From Leptothrix discophora (lineage in GTDB: Bacteria > Pseudomonadota > Gammaproteobacteria > Burkholderiales > Burkholderiaceae_C), in the NCBI RefSeq assembly GCF_030705305.1, contig NZ_JAUZEE010000008.1, forward strand, positions 62,001 to 126,000: 64,000 bases of DNA. Reading direction: 5' to 3'. The translations under genes were made by a program, and so were the position numbers. Below are positions 14,483 through 23,499 of the stretch, piece after piece; within the stretch, counting starts at the first letter, position 1, and every line of letters begins with the position of its first letter. The notes under the pieces are model-generated. The model had not been told where the DNA came from, did no database searches, and was given only the letters and a program-made list of their open reading frames with translations.

Positions 14483-15430
14483 ATGAACCAGCTCGATCAG
14501 CTCAAGCGCCACACCACCGTCGTCGCCGACACCGGCAACTTCCTGCAGCTCGCCCAGTTCACGCCGCGCGACGCGACGACCAACCCGTCGCTGATCCTGA
14601 AGGCGGTGCAGCAGGTCGAGTACGCGCCGCTGCTGGCCGACACGGTCAAGGCGCACCGCGGCCTGCCGCTGGACCAGGTCGTCGACCGGGTGCTGGTGCG
14701 CTTCGGGCTGGAGATCCTGCAGGTCGTGCCGGGCCGTGTCTCGACCGAGGTCGATGCCCGCCTGAGCTTCGACCGCGCCGCGACCGTCGCCCGCGCGCAC
14801 CGCCTGATCGGCCTGTACGAGGCCGCCGGCATCGGCCGCGAGCGCGTGCTGATCAAGATCGCCTCGACCTGGGAAGGCATCCAGGCCGCCGCCGAACTGG
14901 AGCGCGAGGGCATCCACTGCAACCTGACGCTGCTGTTCGCCTTCTGCCAGGCGGTGGCCTGCGGCGATGCCGGCGTGCAGCTGATCTCGCCCTTCGTCGG
15001 CCGCATCTACGACTGGTACAAGAAGTCGGCTGGCGCAGCCTGGGACGAGGCCGCCATGGCCGGCGCCAACGACCCCGGTGTGCGTTCGGTCAGCCAGATC
15101 TACAGCTACTACAAGAAGTTCGGCATCGCCACCGAGGTGATGGGCGCGAGCTTCCGCAACGTCGGCCAGATCACCGCGCTGGCTGGCTGCGACCTGCTGA
15201 CCATCAGCCCCGACCTGCTCGCCCAGCTGCAGGCCAGCGAGGCCCCGATCGAGCGCGCGCTCGACGCGGCCGCCGCCCGCGATGCCGTGATCGAGCGCGT
15301 CACGCTCGACGAGGCCGCCTTCCGCTACGCGCTCAACGCCGATGCGATGGCCACCGAGAAGCTCGCCGAAGGCATCCGCGCCTTCGCGGTCGATGCCGGC
15401 AAGCTCGACCAGATGATCCAGGCGATCTGA
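14483..15430 (+). CDS. tal: transaldolase
   Basis: 315-aa class I transaldolase of the pentose-phosphate pathway, transferring dihydroxyacetone units between sugar phosphates. The Schiff-base lysine is Lys125 in [26 protein letters not shown] (about 32-41) and [18 protein letters not shown] are conserved family blocks. Starts with ATG 14483 and is followed 26 bp later by pgi, probably in one transcript. Confidence 0.96.
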   Translation: MNQLDQLKRHTTVVADTGNFLQLAQFTPRDATTNPSLILKAVQQVEYAPLLADTVKAHRGLPLDQVVDRVLVRFGLEILQVVPGRVSTEVDARLSFDRAATVARAHRLIGLYEAAGIGRERVLIKIASTWEGIQAAAELEREGIHCNLTLLFAFCQAVACGDAGVQLISPFVGRIYDWYKKSAGAAWDEAAMAGANDPGVRSVSQIYSYYKKFGIATEVMGASFRNVGQITALAGCDLLTISPDLLAQLQASEAPIERALDAAAARDAVIERVTLDEAAFRYALNADAMATEKLAEGIRAFAVDAGKLDQMIQAI

Positions 15431-15456
15431 ACCACCCCCTTCCGAGGAGAGCCCCG

Positions 15457-17097
15457 ATGTCCGTGATCCGTTGCGACCAGACGCCCGCCTGGGCCGCGCT
15501 GCAGGCCCACCATGCCGGCCCGGGCCGCACCTTCGACCTGCGCACCGCCTTCGCGGCCGATGCCGGGCGGGTCGGCGCCTTCGGCCTGGATGCGCCGGAG
15601 ATCCATGCCGACCTGTCGAAGAACCACTGGGACGCGACGGTGCGGGGCCTGCTCGGCCAGCTGGCGCGCGAATGCCAGCTGGAATCGCGCCGCGACGCCA
15701 TGCTGGCCGGCGAGCCGATCAACCACACCGAAGGCCGCGCGGTGCTCCACACGGCGCTGCGGGCGCCGCGCGGTGCCGCGCCGTTCTCGGACGACGTGCA
15801 CGGCGTGCTCGACCGCATGCTCGACTGGGTCGAGCAGGTCCGCGACACGGCGCGCAGCGGCATCCGCCACGTCGTCAACATCGGCATCGGCGGCTCGGAC
15901 CTGGGCCCGCAGATGGTGGTGCCGGCGCTGGACGCCTACGCCAGCCGCTCGCTGACGCTGCACTTCGTCTCCAACGTTGACGGCCACGACATCGCGCCGG
16001 TGCTGCGCCGGCTGGACCCGCGCGAGACGCTGGTGATCGTCGCCTCCAAGACCTTCACCACGCAGGAAACCATGGCCAACGCGCAGGTGGCGCGGGCCTG
16101 GTTCCTGGCCGGCTACGGCGACGGCGGCGAGGCGGCCATCGCCCGCCACTTCGCGGCCACGACGACCAACGTCGAGGCGGCCGCCCGGTTCGGCATCACC
16201 ACCACCTTCGGCTTCTGGGACTGGGTGGGCGGGCGCTACTCGCTGTGGAGCGCCATCGGCCTGCCGATCGCGCTGGCCATCGGCGCGGCGAACTTCCGCG
16301 ACCTGCTGGCCGGCGCGCACGCGATGGACCGCCACTTCGCGACCGCTGCGCTGGCGTCCAACCTGCCGATCCAGCTCGGCCTGCTGGACGTCTGGTACCG
16401 CAACTTCCTGGGCTACACGAGCCGCAGCATCGCGCCCTACCACCAGGGCCTGCGCCGCCTGCCGGCCTACCTGCAGCAGCTGGAGATGGAGAGCAACGGC
16501 AAGTGCGTCGACCTTGACGGCGCGCCGCTGCCCTACGCGACCTGCCCGGTGGTCTGGGGCGAGGCCGGCACCAACGGCCAGCATGCCTACTTCCAGATGC
16601 TGCACCAGGGCACCGACGTGATCCCGGTCGAGTTCATCGCGGTCAAGACGCCGAACCACGGCCCCGACGTGCCCGAGGTGCTCCAGGCCGGCCTGGCCGA
16701 TCAGCACGTCAAGCTGCTGGCCAACTGCCTGGCGCAGAGCCAGGCGCTGATGCTGGGCAAGACCACCGCCGAAGCGCTGACCGAGAAGGCGCCGACGGCC
16801 AGCGCGTCGCTGGGCGCGCAGACCGTCGCGCAGCACCGCACCTTCCCCGGCAACCGGCCGAGTTCGACCTTCGTGCTGGAGGCGTTGACCCCCGCTTCCT
16901 TGGGCGCGCTGATCGCGCTGTACGAGCACCGCGTCTGGACCAGCGGCGCGCTGTGGGGCATCAACAGCTTCGACCAGTGGGGCGTGGAGCTGGGCAAGGC
17001 GCTGTGCAACCAGCTGCTGCCGCGCTTCGCCACCGGCGACACCGCCGGGCTGGACGGCTCGACCGCCGCGCTGCTGAGCCGCCTGCTGGGCCGCTGA
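15457..17097 (+). CDS. pgi: glucose-6-phosphate isomerase
   Basis: 546-aa enzyme interconverting glucose 6-phosphate and fructose 6-phosphate. Family blocks are VVNIGIGGSDLGPQM, the signature VGGRYSLWSAIGLPIAL, MESNGKCVDLDG and HQGTDVIPVEF. ATG 15457 is preceded by GAGGAGA (15444-15450). The same frame is open upstream through tal, but there is no reason to extend the protein. Sits in the zwf-tal-pgi sugar-phosphate cluster. Confidence 0.96.
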   Translation: MSVIRCDQTPAWAALQAHHAGPGRTFDLRTAFAADAGRVGAFGLDAPEIHADLSKNHWDATVRGLLGQLARECQLESRRDAMLAGEPINHTEGRAVLHTALRAPRGAAPFSDDVHGVLDRMLDWVEQVRDTARSGIRHVVNIGIGGSDLGPQMVVPALDAYASRSLTLHFVSNVDGHDIAPVLRRLDPRETLVIVASKTFTTQETMANAQVARAWFLAGYGDGGEAAIARHFAATTTNVEAAARFGITTTFGFWDWVGGRYSLWSAIGLPIALAIGAANFRDLLAGAHAMDRHFATAALASNLPIQLGLLDVWYRNFLGYTSRSIAPYHQGLRRLPAYLQQLEMESNGKCVDLDGAPLPYATCPVVWGEAGTNGQHAYFQMLHQGTDVIPVEFIAVKTPNHGPDVPEVLQAGLADQHVKLLANCLAQSQALMLGKTTAEALTEKAPTASASLGAQTVAQHRTFPGNRPSSTFVLEALTPASLGALIALYEHRVWTSGALWGINSFDQWGVELGKALCNQLLPRFATGDTAGLDGSTAALLSRLLGR

Positions 17098-17125
17098 TGC
17101 CGCCTGGCGGGCGATCAACGAGACG

Positions 17126-17770
17126 ATGACGACGATGAAGAAACACCTGATCTTCGACTTCGGCGCGGTGGTCTTCCGCTGGCAGCCGGTCGAACTCGTG
17201 CGGGCGGTGATGCCCGAGCACGCGCCCGATGACGCGGTCGCGCGCGGCCTGGTCGACCGCATCTTCAAGGGTTACACAGGCCCCTGGGGCCGCTACGACC
17301 TCGGCACGATCGAGGTGCCCGAACTGGTCGACGCGCTGGCCGCGCAGACCGGCCTGCCGGCCGCCGCGATGCAGCGCCTGGTGGATGCGGTGCCGGACGC
17401 GCTGGCGCCGCTGCCCGAGACCGTTGCCTGGCTGGACCGCCTGCGCGCGGCCGGTCACCGGCTGTTCTACCTGTCGAACATGCCGGCGGACATCGCCACG
17501 CAGCTGGAGGCGCGCCATGCCTTCCTGCGCCACTTCGAGCACGGCGTGTTCTCCAGCCGGGTCCACCTGTCCAAGCCGGACCCGGCGATCTTCCGGCTGG
17601 CGCTCGAACGCTTCGGCATCGCGGCCCAGGACACCATCTTTCTGGACGACCACCGGGCCAACGTCGACGCCGCGCGGGCGCTCGGCCTCCACGCGGTCCA
17701 GTTCGAGCAGGTCGCCCAGGCCGAAGCCGCGCTGCGGGCCGCCGGCCTGCTCGACGTTTCCCCGCGCTAG
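17126..17770 (+). CDS. HAD-superfamily phosphatase, YihX-like
   Basis: 214-aa HAD hydrolase. Motif I is IFDFGAVVF, where the usual second Asp is replaced as in the YihX/YfbT-type subfamily. Motif II is YLSNMP, motif III contains SKPDPAIF, and motif IV is IFLDDHRANVDAA. YihX of E. coli dephosphorylates glucose 1-phosphate, so a sugar-phosphate substrate fits the position directly after pgi, but substrate is not provable from sequence. ATG 17126 used; ATG 17135 is an alternative. The stop codon lies in a 13-bp tandem repeat. Confidence 0.82.
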   Translation: MTTMKKHLIFDFGAVVFRWQPVELVRAVMPEHAPDDAVARGLVDRIFKGYTGPWGRYDLGTIEVPELVDALAAQTGLPAAAMQRLVDAVPDALAPLPETVAWLDRLRAAGHRLFYLSNMPADIATQLEARHAFLRHFEHGVFSSRVHLSKPDPAIFRLALERFGIAAQDTIFLDDHRANVDAARALGLHAVQFEQVAQAEAALRAAGLLDVSPR

Positions 17771-17805
17771 CCGGCCGCTCTAGTCGGCCGCTCTAGCCGG
17801 CCGTT
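17767..17805. repeat. 13-bp tandem repeat, three copies, over a stop codon
   Basis: Three copies of CTAGYCGGCCGYT lie head to tail, the first containing the TAG stop of the HAD gene. It is made of the tetranucleotide CTAG plus CGGCCG palindromes. Confidence 0.7.
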
Positions 17806-17815
17806 CGGCAGGGCT

Positions 17816-18286
17816 TCACCGGCCGTGCCGGCCGATCGCGGCGGCCAGGTCCCGGTAGGCCTCGCAGTCGACGCCACACAGGCCCCGCAGCGTGTCGAGG
17901 TGCTGGCGCGCCAGGTCGGGCCGTCCCGCGAGCAGGTAGGCCTCGCCGATGTACTCGTGCGCCCCCAGGTGCCCGGGATCGATCCGCAGCGCGGTCCGGT
18001 AGGCCGCGAAGGCGCGGTCCAGCGATCCGGACTTGCGCAGCGCGAAGCCGAGCAGGTTGTGCACCTCCGCATCGCCCGGATGGCGGCGCGACTGCGCCTC
18101 AAGCTCGCTCACCGCTGCCGGCCAGCGTGCCTGGCCGAGCAGCTCGCGCGCGACCGCCAGATCGACCTGCGCCGGTGTCGCGGCGGTCAGGTCCTCCATG
18201 CCGCGGGCCTGTGCGCAGGCGCTGGCCAGGCCCAGGAAGCCTGCCAGGCAGCAGGCGCGGGCACGGTGTCGGAAGGTGAGCTGCAT
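17816..18286 (-). CDS. exported TPR-repeat protein
   Basis: 156-aa protein with a probable signal peptide (about 1-29, MQLTFRHRARACCLAGFLGL, ending AQA) and two or three tetratricopeptide units (WPAAVSELEAQSRRHPGDAE; SLDRAFAAYRTALRIDPGH; LLAGRPDLARQHLDTLRGLCG). TPRs suggest a scaffold role in the periplasm; no specific function is recognised. The start at 18286 is chosen for the signal peptide. Follows the GlxA-type regulator by 20 bp, so probably the last gene of that transcript. Confidence 0.75.
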   Translation of the reverse strand: MQLTFRHRARACCLAGFLGLASACAQARGMEDLTAATPAQVDLAVARELLGQARWPAAVSELEAQSRRHPGDAEVHNLLGFALRKSGSLDRAFAAYRTALRIDPGHLGAHEYIGEAYLLAGRPDLARQHLDTLRGLCGVDCEAYRDLAAAIGRHGR

Positions 18287-18306
18287 GTGGATGCCTCGAA
18301 GGTCGG

Positions 18307-19353
18307 TCAGGACAGGGGATCGACGCAGGTCCGCTCGGCCGGAGCCGGTCCGGCGAAGGTGCCGGACCCCTCGTCGGCGCGGGCGCGGGCGCGCGCCCGG
18401 CGCCATTGACGCTCGGAACTGAAGCCCGCCAGCGCGCGGGCCTGCTTGAGCGGCTGGCCGGCGGCCAGGGCCTCCAGGCACCAGGCCAGCCGGACCTGCT
18501 CGACGTAGTCGCGCGGCGTCACGCCGGCATGGGCGAGGAACAGCCGCGCCAGGTGGCGCGGCGTGACATGGGCTGCCGCCGCCAGGTCGGCCAGCGTCCA
18601 GGGCCGGGCCGGTTCCTCGGCCACCGCGTTCTGGACCCGGTGCACGGCGGGATGCAGGTGGCTGCGGCAGGCCAGCAGCGGCGAACGCTCCGGGTCGTCC
18701 GGCGCGCGGCGGTGGAACACCACCATGACCTGCGCGACCGCAGCGGCCAGCGCCTCGCCGCCATGCTGCGCGATGCCGTGCAGCGCCAGGTCGATGCCGG
18801 CGGTGATGCCCGCGCTGGTCAGCAGCGGGCCGTCCTCGACGAAGACGCGGTTGGCGCGCACCTGCGCGGCCGGTGCCATGCGCGCCAGGTCATCGAGCAG
18901 TTCGTGGTGGGTCGTCACCGCGCGGGTGCCGATCAGGCCGGCATCGGCGGCCAGCAGGGCGCCGGAGCAGACCGTCAGCAGCCGGTGCGGCGTGCCGGCG
19001 GCGGCCAGCGCCGGCGCGACGACGCGGGCCAGCCACTGGCGCGTGTCCAGCCAGGGGCGCTGGCGTCGCACCACCTCGGCGGCCTCGCCGGGGCGGCCCA
19101 TCAGCACGACCCAGGTCGTGCCGTCGAGGCGCTCGGGCAGCGGCTCGATGCCGCTGAGCATCAGGCCGACCGACGAGGCGGTCTGCGCCAGCGGCCCGAC
19201 ATGGCGCAGCCGCCACAGCGGTGCGCGGTCCTGTCGCGCCAGGTTCTGGTTGGCCAGGCGGAAAGCCTCGGCCGGTCCGGCCAGGTCGAGCAGCAGCGTG
19301 TCGGGCAGGACCACGAAGAGCACGTCGACGAGGCCGGCCGGCGCGCGCGTCAT
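18307..19353 (-). CDS. GlxA-family transcriptional regulator (DJ-1/PfpI + AraC)
   Basis: 348-aa regulator. The N-terminal DJ-1/PfpI-like domain (about 8-185) keeps the nucleophile-elbow region LLTVCSGALLAADAGLIG. The C-terminal AraC-type domain has two helix-turn-helices (WTLADLAAAAHVTPRHLARLF; LKQARALAGFSSERQWRRA). Such regulators often control neighbouring catabolic genes. Its start overlaps the stop of the upstream cysteine hydrolase by 4 bp, so the two are coupled. Confidence 0.85.
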   Translation of the reverse strand: MTRAPAGLVDVLFVVLPDTLLLDLAGPAEAFRLANQNLARQDRAPLWRLRHVGPLAQTASSVGLMLSGIEPLPERLDGTTWVVLMGRPGEAAEVVRRQRPWLDTRQWLARVVAPALAAAGTPHRLLTVCSGALLAADAGLIGTRAVTTHHELLDDLARMAPAAQVRANRVFVEDGPLLTSAGITAGIDLALHGIAQHGGEALAAAVAQVMVVFHRRAPDDPERSPLLACRSHLHPAVHRVQNAVAEEPARPWTLADLAAAAHVTPRHLARLFLAHAGVTPRDYVEQVRLAWCLEALAAGQPLKQARALAGFSSERQWRRARARARADEGSGTFAGPAPAERTCVDPLS

Positions 19354-19931
19354 GCGTGGGCTTCGGCCGGTTCGCGGCGGGCGCGGTCCAGCGCCTGCGC
19401 GACCGAACAGATCGTCGCGAAGCGCCCGGCCAGCACGGTGGCGGTGCGCTCCCGGATGTCGGCGGCCGACAGCAGCGCGCCGTCGGGCGTGCGCATGTCG
19501 AAGGTCAGGGTGGCGTCGGTGACGTAGTCGACCGCCCAGCCCTCGTCGCTGGCATGGCGGGCGGTCGTCTCGCAGCATTGTTCGGTGCGGATGCCCGCGA
19601 CGATCAACCGGCGGATGCCCTGCTGGTGCAGCCAGATCGACAGGCCCGTGCCGACCAGCGCGCTGTGGCGGTGCTTGTGCAGCGTCAGCGCCGGCGGGTA
19701 GTCGCGCAATCCGGCCAGCGGGCGGAGCAGGCCGCTGCACGGCGCGAAGGGGTTGTCGGGCTGGTCCGGGCCGTCGCTGTGGAAGACCTGCACGATCGGC
19801 ACGCCGCGCGCGACGCAGCCGTCGATCAGCGTGTTGCAGGCGGACAGGAAGGCGGGCAGCTCGCGCTCGTCCCAGTAGGGGCGGGCCGGGAAGGAGGCCT
19901 GGACATCGATCAGGAGCAGGGCGGTGGTCAT
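19350..19931 (-). CDS. isochorismatase-family cysteine hydrolase
   Basis: 193-aa hydrolase of the isochorismatase-like fold. Catalytic Asp9 is in LLLIDVQASF, a Lys in the TLHKHRHSAL segment is consistent with the triad, and the nucleophile Cys is in GIRTEQCCETTARHA. The family includes nicotinamidases and other amidases; the substrate is not evident. ATG 19931 gives the normal N-terminus. Coupled to the downstream GlxA-type regulator. Confidence 0.85.
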   Translation of the reverse strand: MTTALLLIDVQASFPARPYWDERELPAFLSACNTLIDGCVARGVPIVQVFHSDGPDQPDNPFAPCSGLLRPLAGLRDYPPALTLHKHRHSALVGTGLSIWLHQQGIRRLIVAGIRTEQCCETTARHASDEGWAVDYVTDATLTFDMRTPDGALLSAADIRERTATVLAGRFATICSVAQALDRARREPAEAHA

Positions 19932-20053
19932 GGTGCGTTGGCGTCGGCGTGGGCGTCGGGGTTGCAAGGCCTTCATCGTCGTTGCCGCGCCGTCTGCCGG
20001 CGAGGCCGGCAGCGGACCGGATGCGGTCAGAAACGGACCTGCCGCGCCCGTTC

Positions 20054-20097
20054 CGCGCTCAGGCCGCGCTCACGCCGCGCTCAGGCCACGCTCAGGC
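20054..20097. repeat. 11-bp tandem repeat, four copies, over a stop codon
   Basis: Four head-to-tail copies of CGCGCTCAGGC with one substitution each in copies 2 and 4. The last copy contains the stop codon of the M20 amidohydrolase (20092-20094 on the minus strand). The array fills part of the 160-bp gap to the cysteine hydrolase gene. Confidence 0.75.
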
Positions 20098-21297
20098 CGC
20101 AGCCAGCCAGCGTTCGACCAGCCGGACCCAGAAGCTCGCGCCCAGCGGGATCAGCCGGTCGTTGAAGTCGTAGGTCGGGTTGTGCAGGTTGCAGGGGCCC
20201 AGGCCGTGGCCGTGGTCGCGGTGGCCGCCGTCGCCGTTGCCGATCATGAAATACGCGCCGGGTTTCTCAAGCAGGAAGTAGCTGAAGTCCTCCGCCCCCA
20301 TGGTCGGCTCGAAGGCGATGACCTGGTCGGCGCCGACCAGTTCGCCCATCACGCCGCGCACGAACTCGGCCTCGGCCGGGTGGTTGACGGTCGGCGGGTA
20401 GTTGCGGTGGAACTCGAAGGTGCAGCCCGCGCCGTAGGCCGCGCAGGTGTGCTCGGCGACCTCGCGCATGCGGCGCTCGATCAGGTCCAGCACGTCCAGC
20501 GAGAAGGTCCGCACGGTGCCCTGGATCTCGCAGGCATCCGGCACGACGTTGGTGGCCTCGCCGGTGTGGATCATGGTCACCGAGATCACCGCCGAGTCGA
20601 TCGGCCGCTTGTTGCGCGTCACGATGGTCTGGAAGGCCTGCACCATCTGGCAGGCCACCGGCACCGGGTCGATGCCGTTGTGTGGCAGCGCGGCGTGGCA
20701 GCCCTTGCCGGTGATGACGATGCGGAACTCGTTGCTCGACGCCATGATCGGCCCAGGGCAGACGCCGAAGGTGCCCGCGCCCATGCCGGGCCAGTTGTGC
20801 ATGCCGAAGATGGCCTGCATCGGGAAACGCTCGAACAGGCCGTCGCGGATCATCTCGCGCGCGCCACCGCCGCCTTCCTCGGCCGGCTGGAACACCAGGT
20901 AGACGGTGCCGTCGAAGTGCCGGTGCTGCGACAGGTGCTTGGCGGCGGCCAGCAGCATCGCGGTGTGGCCGTCGTGGCCGCACGCATGCATCTTGCCGGG
21001 GTGCCGGCTGGCATGGGCGAAGCGGTTGTGCTCGGTCATCGGCAACGCGTCCATGTCGGCGCGCAGGCCGATGGCGCGGTCGGACGTGCCGTTGCGGATG
21101 ATGCCGACCACGCCGGTGCGACCCAGGCCGCGGTGGTGCTCGATGCCCCATTCACCCAGGCAGCGCGAGACCAGGTCGCTGGTGCGCTCTTCCTCGAAGC
21201 ACAGCTCCGGATGGGCATGGATGTCGCGCCGGATCTCGGCCAGCGCGGGGGCATCGTCCACGATCGATTCGATCAGTCGGGGTTCTCTCGGGGACAT
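20092..21297 (-). CDS. M20D-family amidohydrolase (hippurate hydrolase-like)
   Basis: 401-aa metallo-amidohydrolase of the M20D group, which hydrolyses N-acyl amino acids such as hippurate. RRDIHAHPELCFEE is the family start; the metal-binding motif HACGHDGHT and the FQPAEEGGGGA motif supply Cys/His/Glu ligands, and MGAEDFSYFL and NLHNPTYDFND are at the C-terminus. Full length. Divergent from the molybdopterin oxidoreductase gene; the physiological substrate is not known. Confidence 0.9.
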   Translation of the reverse strand: MSPREPRLIESIVDDAPALAEIRRDIHAHPELCFEEERTSDLVSRCLGEWGIEHHRGLGRTGVVGIIRNGTSDRAIGLRADMDALPMTEHNRFAHASRHPGKMHACGHDGHTAMLLAAAKHLSQHRHFDGTVYLVFQPAEEGGGGAREMIRDGLFERFPMQAIFGMHNWPGMGAGTFGVCPGPIMASSNEFRIVITGKGCHAALPHNGIDPVPVACQMVQAFQTIVTRNKRPIDSAVISVTMIHTGEATNVVPDACEIQGTVRTFSLDVLDLIERRMREVAEHTCAAYGAGCTFEFHRNYPPTVNHPAEAEFVRGVMGELVGADQVIAFEPTMGAEDFSYFLLEKPGAYFMIGNGDGGHRDHGHGLGPCNLHNPTYDFNDRLIPLGASFWVRLVERWLAAA

Positions 21298-21402
21298 GGT
21301 TTCAAGCTCCTGTTGAGGCTCCGGCAGGCCTGCGCAATGATCTTAGCCGGGCCTCCTGTGGCGCCCCCGGGCGGTCGAATTCGGCCATGCCATGATCTGG
21401 AG

Positions 21403-23499
21403 ATGAGCACGACCACACCCCTTCCGGACACCGATGGACCCACCCGCATCGTGCACGGCGCCTGCCCGCACGACTGCCCCGACACCTGCGCGCTGAAGGT
21501 CACGGTGCAGGGCGCGCCCGGTGCCGAGCGGGTCGTGCATGTGCAGGGCTGGGCCGAGCACGAGACCACCCACGGCGCGCTGTGCACCAAGGTCTCGCGC
21601 TACGCCGAGCGCACCCACCATCCCGAGCGCGTGCTGCACCCGCTCAAGCGGGTCGGCCCCAAGGGCAGCGGCCAGTTCGAGCGCATCACGTGGGACCAGG
21701 CGCTGCGCGAGATCGCCACGCGGCTGTCGGCCATCGCCGCGCGCGATCCGCAGGCCGTGCTGCCCTACAGCTACGCCGGCACGATGGGGATGATCCAGGG
21801 CGAGAGCATGGCCGCGCGCTTCTTCCACCGCCTCGGCGCGTCGCGGCTGGACCGCACGATCTGCGCCTCGGCCGGCGGCGCGGCGCTGGCGCTGACCTAC
21901 GGCGGCAAGCTCGGCATGCGGGTGCAGCAGTTCGCGCACGCCAGGCTGATCCTGATCTGGGGCAGCAACTCGATCGCCTCCAACCTGCACTTCTGGACCT
22001 ATGCGCAGCAGGCCAAGCGCGCCGGCGCGAAGCTGGTCTGCATCGACCCGCGCCGCACCGAGACGGCCGACAAATGCCACCAGCACATCGCCCTGCGACC
22101 CGGAAGCGACGGCGCGCTGGCGCTTGCGCTGATGCACGAGCTGATCGTTCACGACCGGCTCGACCACGACTACATCGCCCGCCACGTGCAGGCCGGCCCG
22201 GACGGCTGGGACGGTCTGCGCGAGCGTGCGCTGCAATGGCCGCCGGAACGCGCCGCGGCGGTCTGCGGCATCGATGCCGACGTGATCCGCGCGCTGGCGC
22301 AGGACTACGCCAGCACCCGCCCCGCCGCGATCCGCCTGAACTACGGCATGCAGCGCGTGCGCGGCGGCGGCAACGCGGTGCGGCTGATCGCGCTGCTGCC
22401 GTGCCTGACGGGTGCCTGGCGCGAGGCGGCCGGCGGCCTGCTGCTGTCCAGCTCGGGCAGCTACGCGGCGGTGCGCGACGACGCCGCGCTGCAGCGCCCG
22501 GACCTGCTGGCCGGCCGGCAGCCGCGCACGGTCAACATGAGCACCATCGGCGCGGACCTGCTGCGGCCGGCCTCGCCGGACTTCGGGCCGCGCATCGAGG
22601 CCGTGATCGTCTACAACAGCAACCCGGTCGCGGTCGCCCCGCAGTCGCCCGAGGTGGTCGCCGGATTCCGGCGCGAGGACCTCTGCACCGTCGTGCTGGA
22701 GCACTTCCTGACCGACACCGCCGACCATGCCGACTACGTGCTGCCGGCGACCACCCAGCTCGAACACCTCGACGTGCACACCAGCTACGGCCACACCGAC
22801 GTGCTGATCAACGAGCCGGCGATCGCGCCCTTGGGCGAGGCCCTGCCCAACACCGAGATCTTCCGCCGCCTGGCCGCCGCGATGGGCTACGACGAGCCGT
22901 GCTTTCGCGACAGCGACGAGCAGCTCGCGCGCGCCGCCTTCAAGGCCCCGATCGACCTCGACACGCTGCGCCGAGACGGCTGGCAGCGCCTGCCCCTTCC
23001 GGATGCGCCCTTCGCCGACGGCGGCTTCCCGACGCCCGACGGCCGTGCGCGCATCAGCGCGCCGGCGCTGGGCTGGGGCCTGCCCGACCATGTCGCGCCG
23101 TGGGAGAGCGCGGCGTCCGACCCGGCGCTGGCCGCGCGCTACCCGCTGGCGATGATCTCGCCGCCGGCGCGGCATTTCCTCAACTCCAGCTTCGTCAACG
23201 TCAAGAGCCTGCGCGACATCGAGGCCGAGCCGGTCGTCGAGATCCACCCCGACGATGCCGCCGCGCGTGGCCTCGTCGACGGCACGGTGGTGCGGGTCCA
23301 CAACGACCGCGGCAGCTACCACGCGACCGCGCGCCTGAGCACGCGCGCCCGCCCCGGCGTCGTCAACGGCCTGGGCATCTGGTGGCGCAAGCTGGGCCTG
23401 CGCGGCACCAACGTCAACGAGGTCACGCACCAGCGCCTGACCGACATGGGCCAGGCACCGTGCTTCTACGACGTGCTGGTCGAGGTGGAGCCGGCATGA
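21403..23499 (+). CDS. molybdopterin-dependent oxidoreductase
   Basis: 698-aa member of the formate dehydrogenase/DMSO reductase superfamily. N-terminal 4Fe-4S ligands are Cys21, Cys25 and Cys29 (CPHDCPDTC) and a fourth Cys in THGALCTKV. The cofactor-binding part includes SYAGTMGMIQGESMA and TICASAGGAALALTYGG, and LIWGSNSIASNLHFW. The C-terminal molydopterin-dinucleotide domain is present (PPARHFLNSSF). No Tat signal, so cytoplasmic. The start ATG 21403 is the only sensible one, but GGAG abuts it, so the ribosome site is unusual. Substrate unknown; no partner subunit adjacent. Confidence 0.88.
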   Translation: MSTTTPLPDTDGPTRIVHGACPHDCPDTCALKVTVQGAPGAERVVHVQGWAEHETTHGALCTKVSRYAERTHHPERVLHPLKRVGPKGSGQFERITWDQALREIATRLSAIAARDPQAVLPYSYAGTMGMIQGESMAARFFHRLGASRLDRTICASAGGAALALTYGGKLGMRVQQFAHARLILIWGSNSIASNLHFWTYAQQAKRAGAKLVCIDPRRTETADKCHQHIALRPGSDGALALALMHELIVHDRLDHDYIARHVQAGPDGWDGLRERALQWPPERAAAVCGIDADVIRALAQDYASTRPAAIRLNYGMQRVRGGGNAVRLIALLPCLTGAWREAAGGLLLSSSGSYAAVRDDAALQRPDLLAGRQPRTVNMSTIGADLLRPASPDFGPRIEAVIVYNSNPVAVAPQSPEVVAGFRREDLCTVVLEHFLTDTADHADYVLPATTQLEHLDVHTSYGHTDVLINEPAIAPLGEALPNTEIFRRLAAAMGYDEPCFRDSDEQLARAAFKAPIDLDTLRRDGWQRLPLPDAPFADGGFPTPDGRARISAPALGWGLPDHVAPWESAASDPALAARYPLAMISPPARHFLNSSFVNVKSLRDIEAEPVVEIHPDDAAARGLVDGTVVRVHNDRGSYHATARLSTRARPGVVNGLGIWWRKLGLRGTNVNEVTHQRLTDMGQAPCFYDVLVEVEPA

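Noticed and set aside
14383-17097. Single 904-codon frame spanning tal and pgi
   Set aside because: Only its last 546 codons are pgi; the part over tal is out of frame with a well-supported gene, and pgi has its own strong ribosome site.
17767-17805. Short tandem repeat considered as a CRISPR array
   Set aside because: Units are 13 bp without spacers and no cas genes are present.
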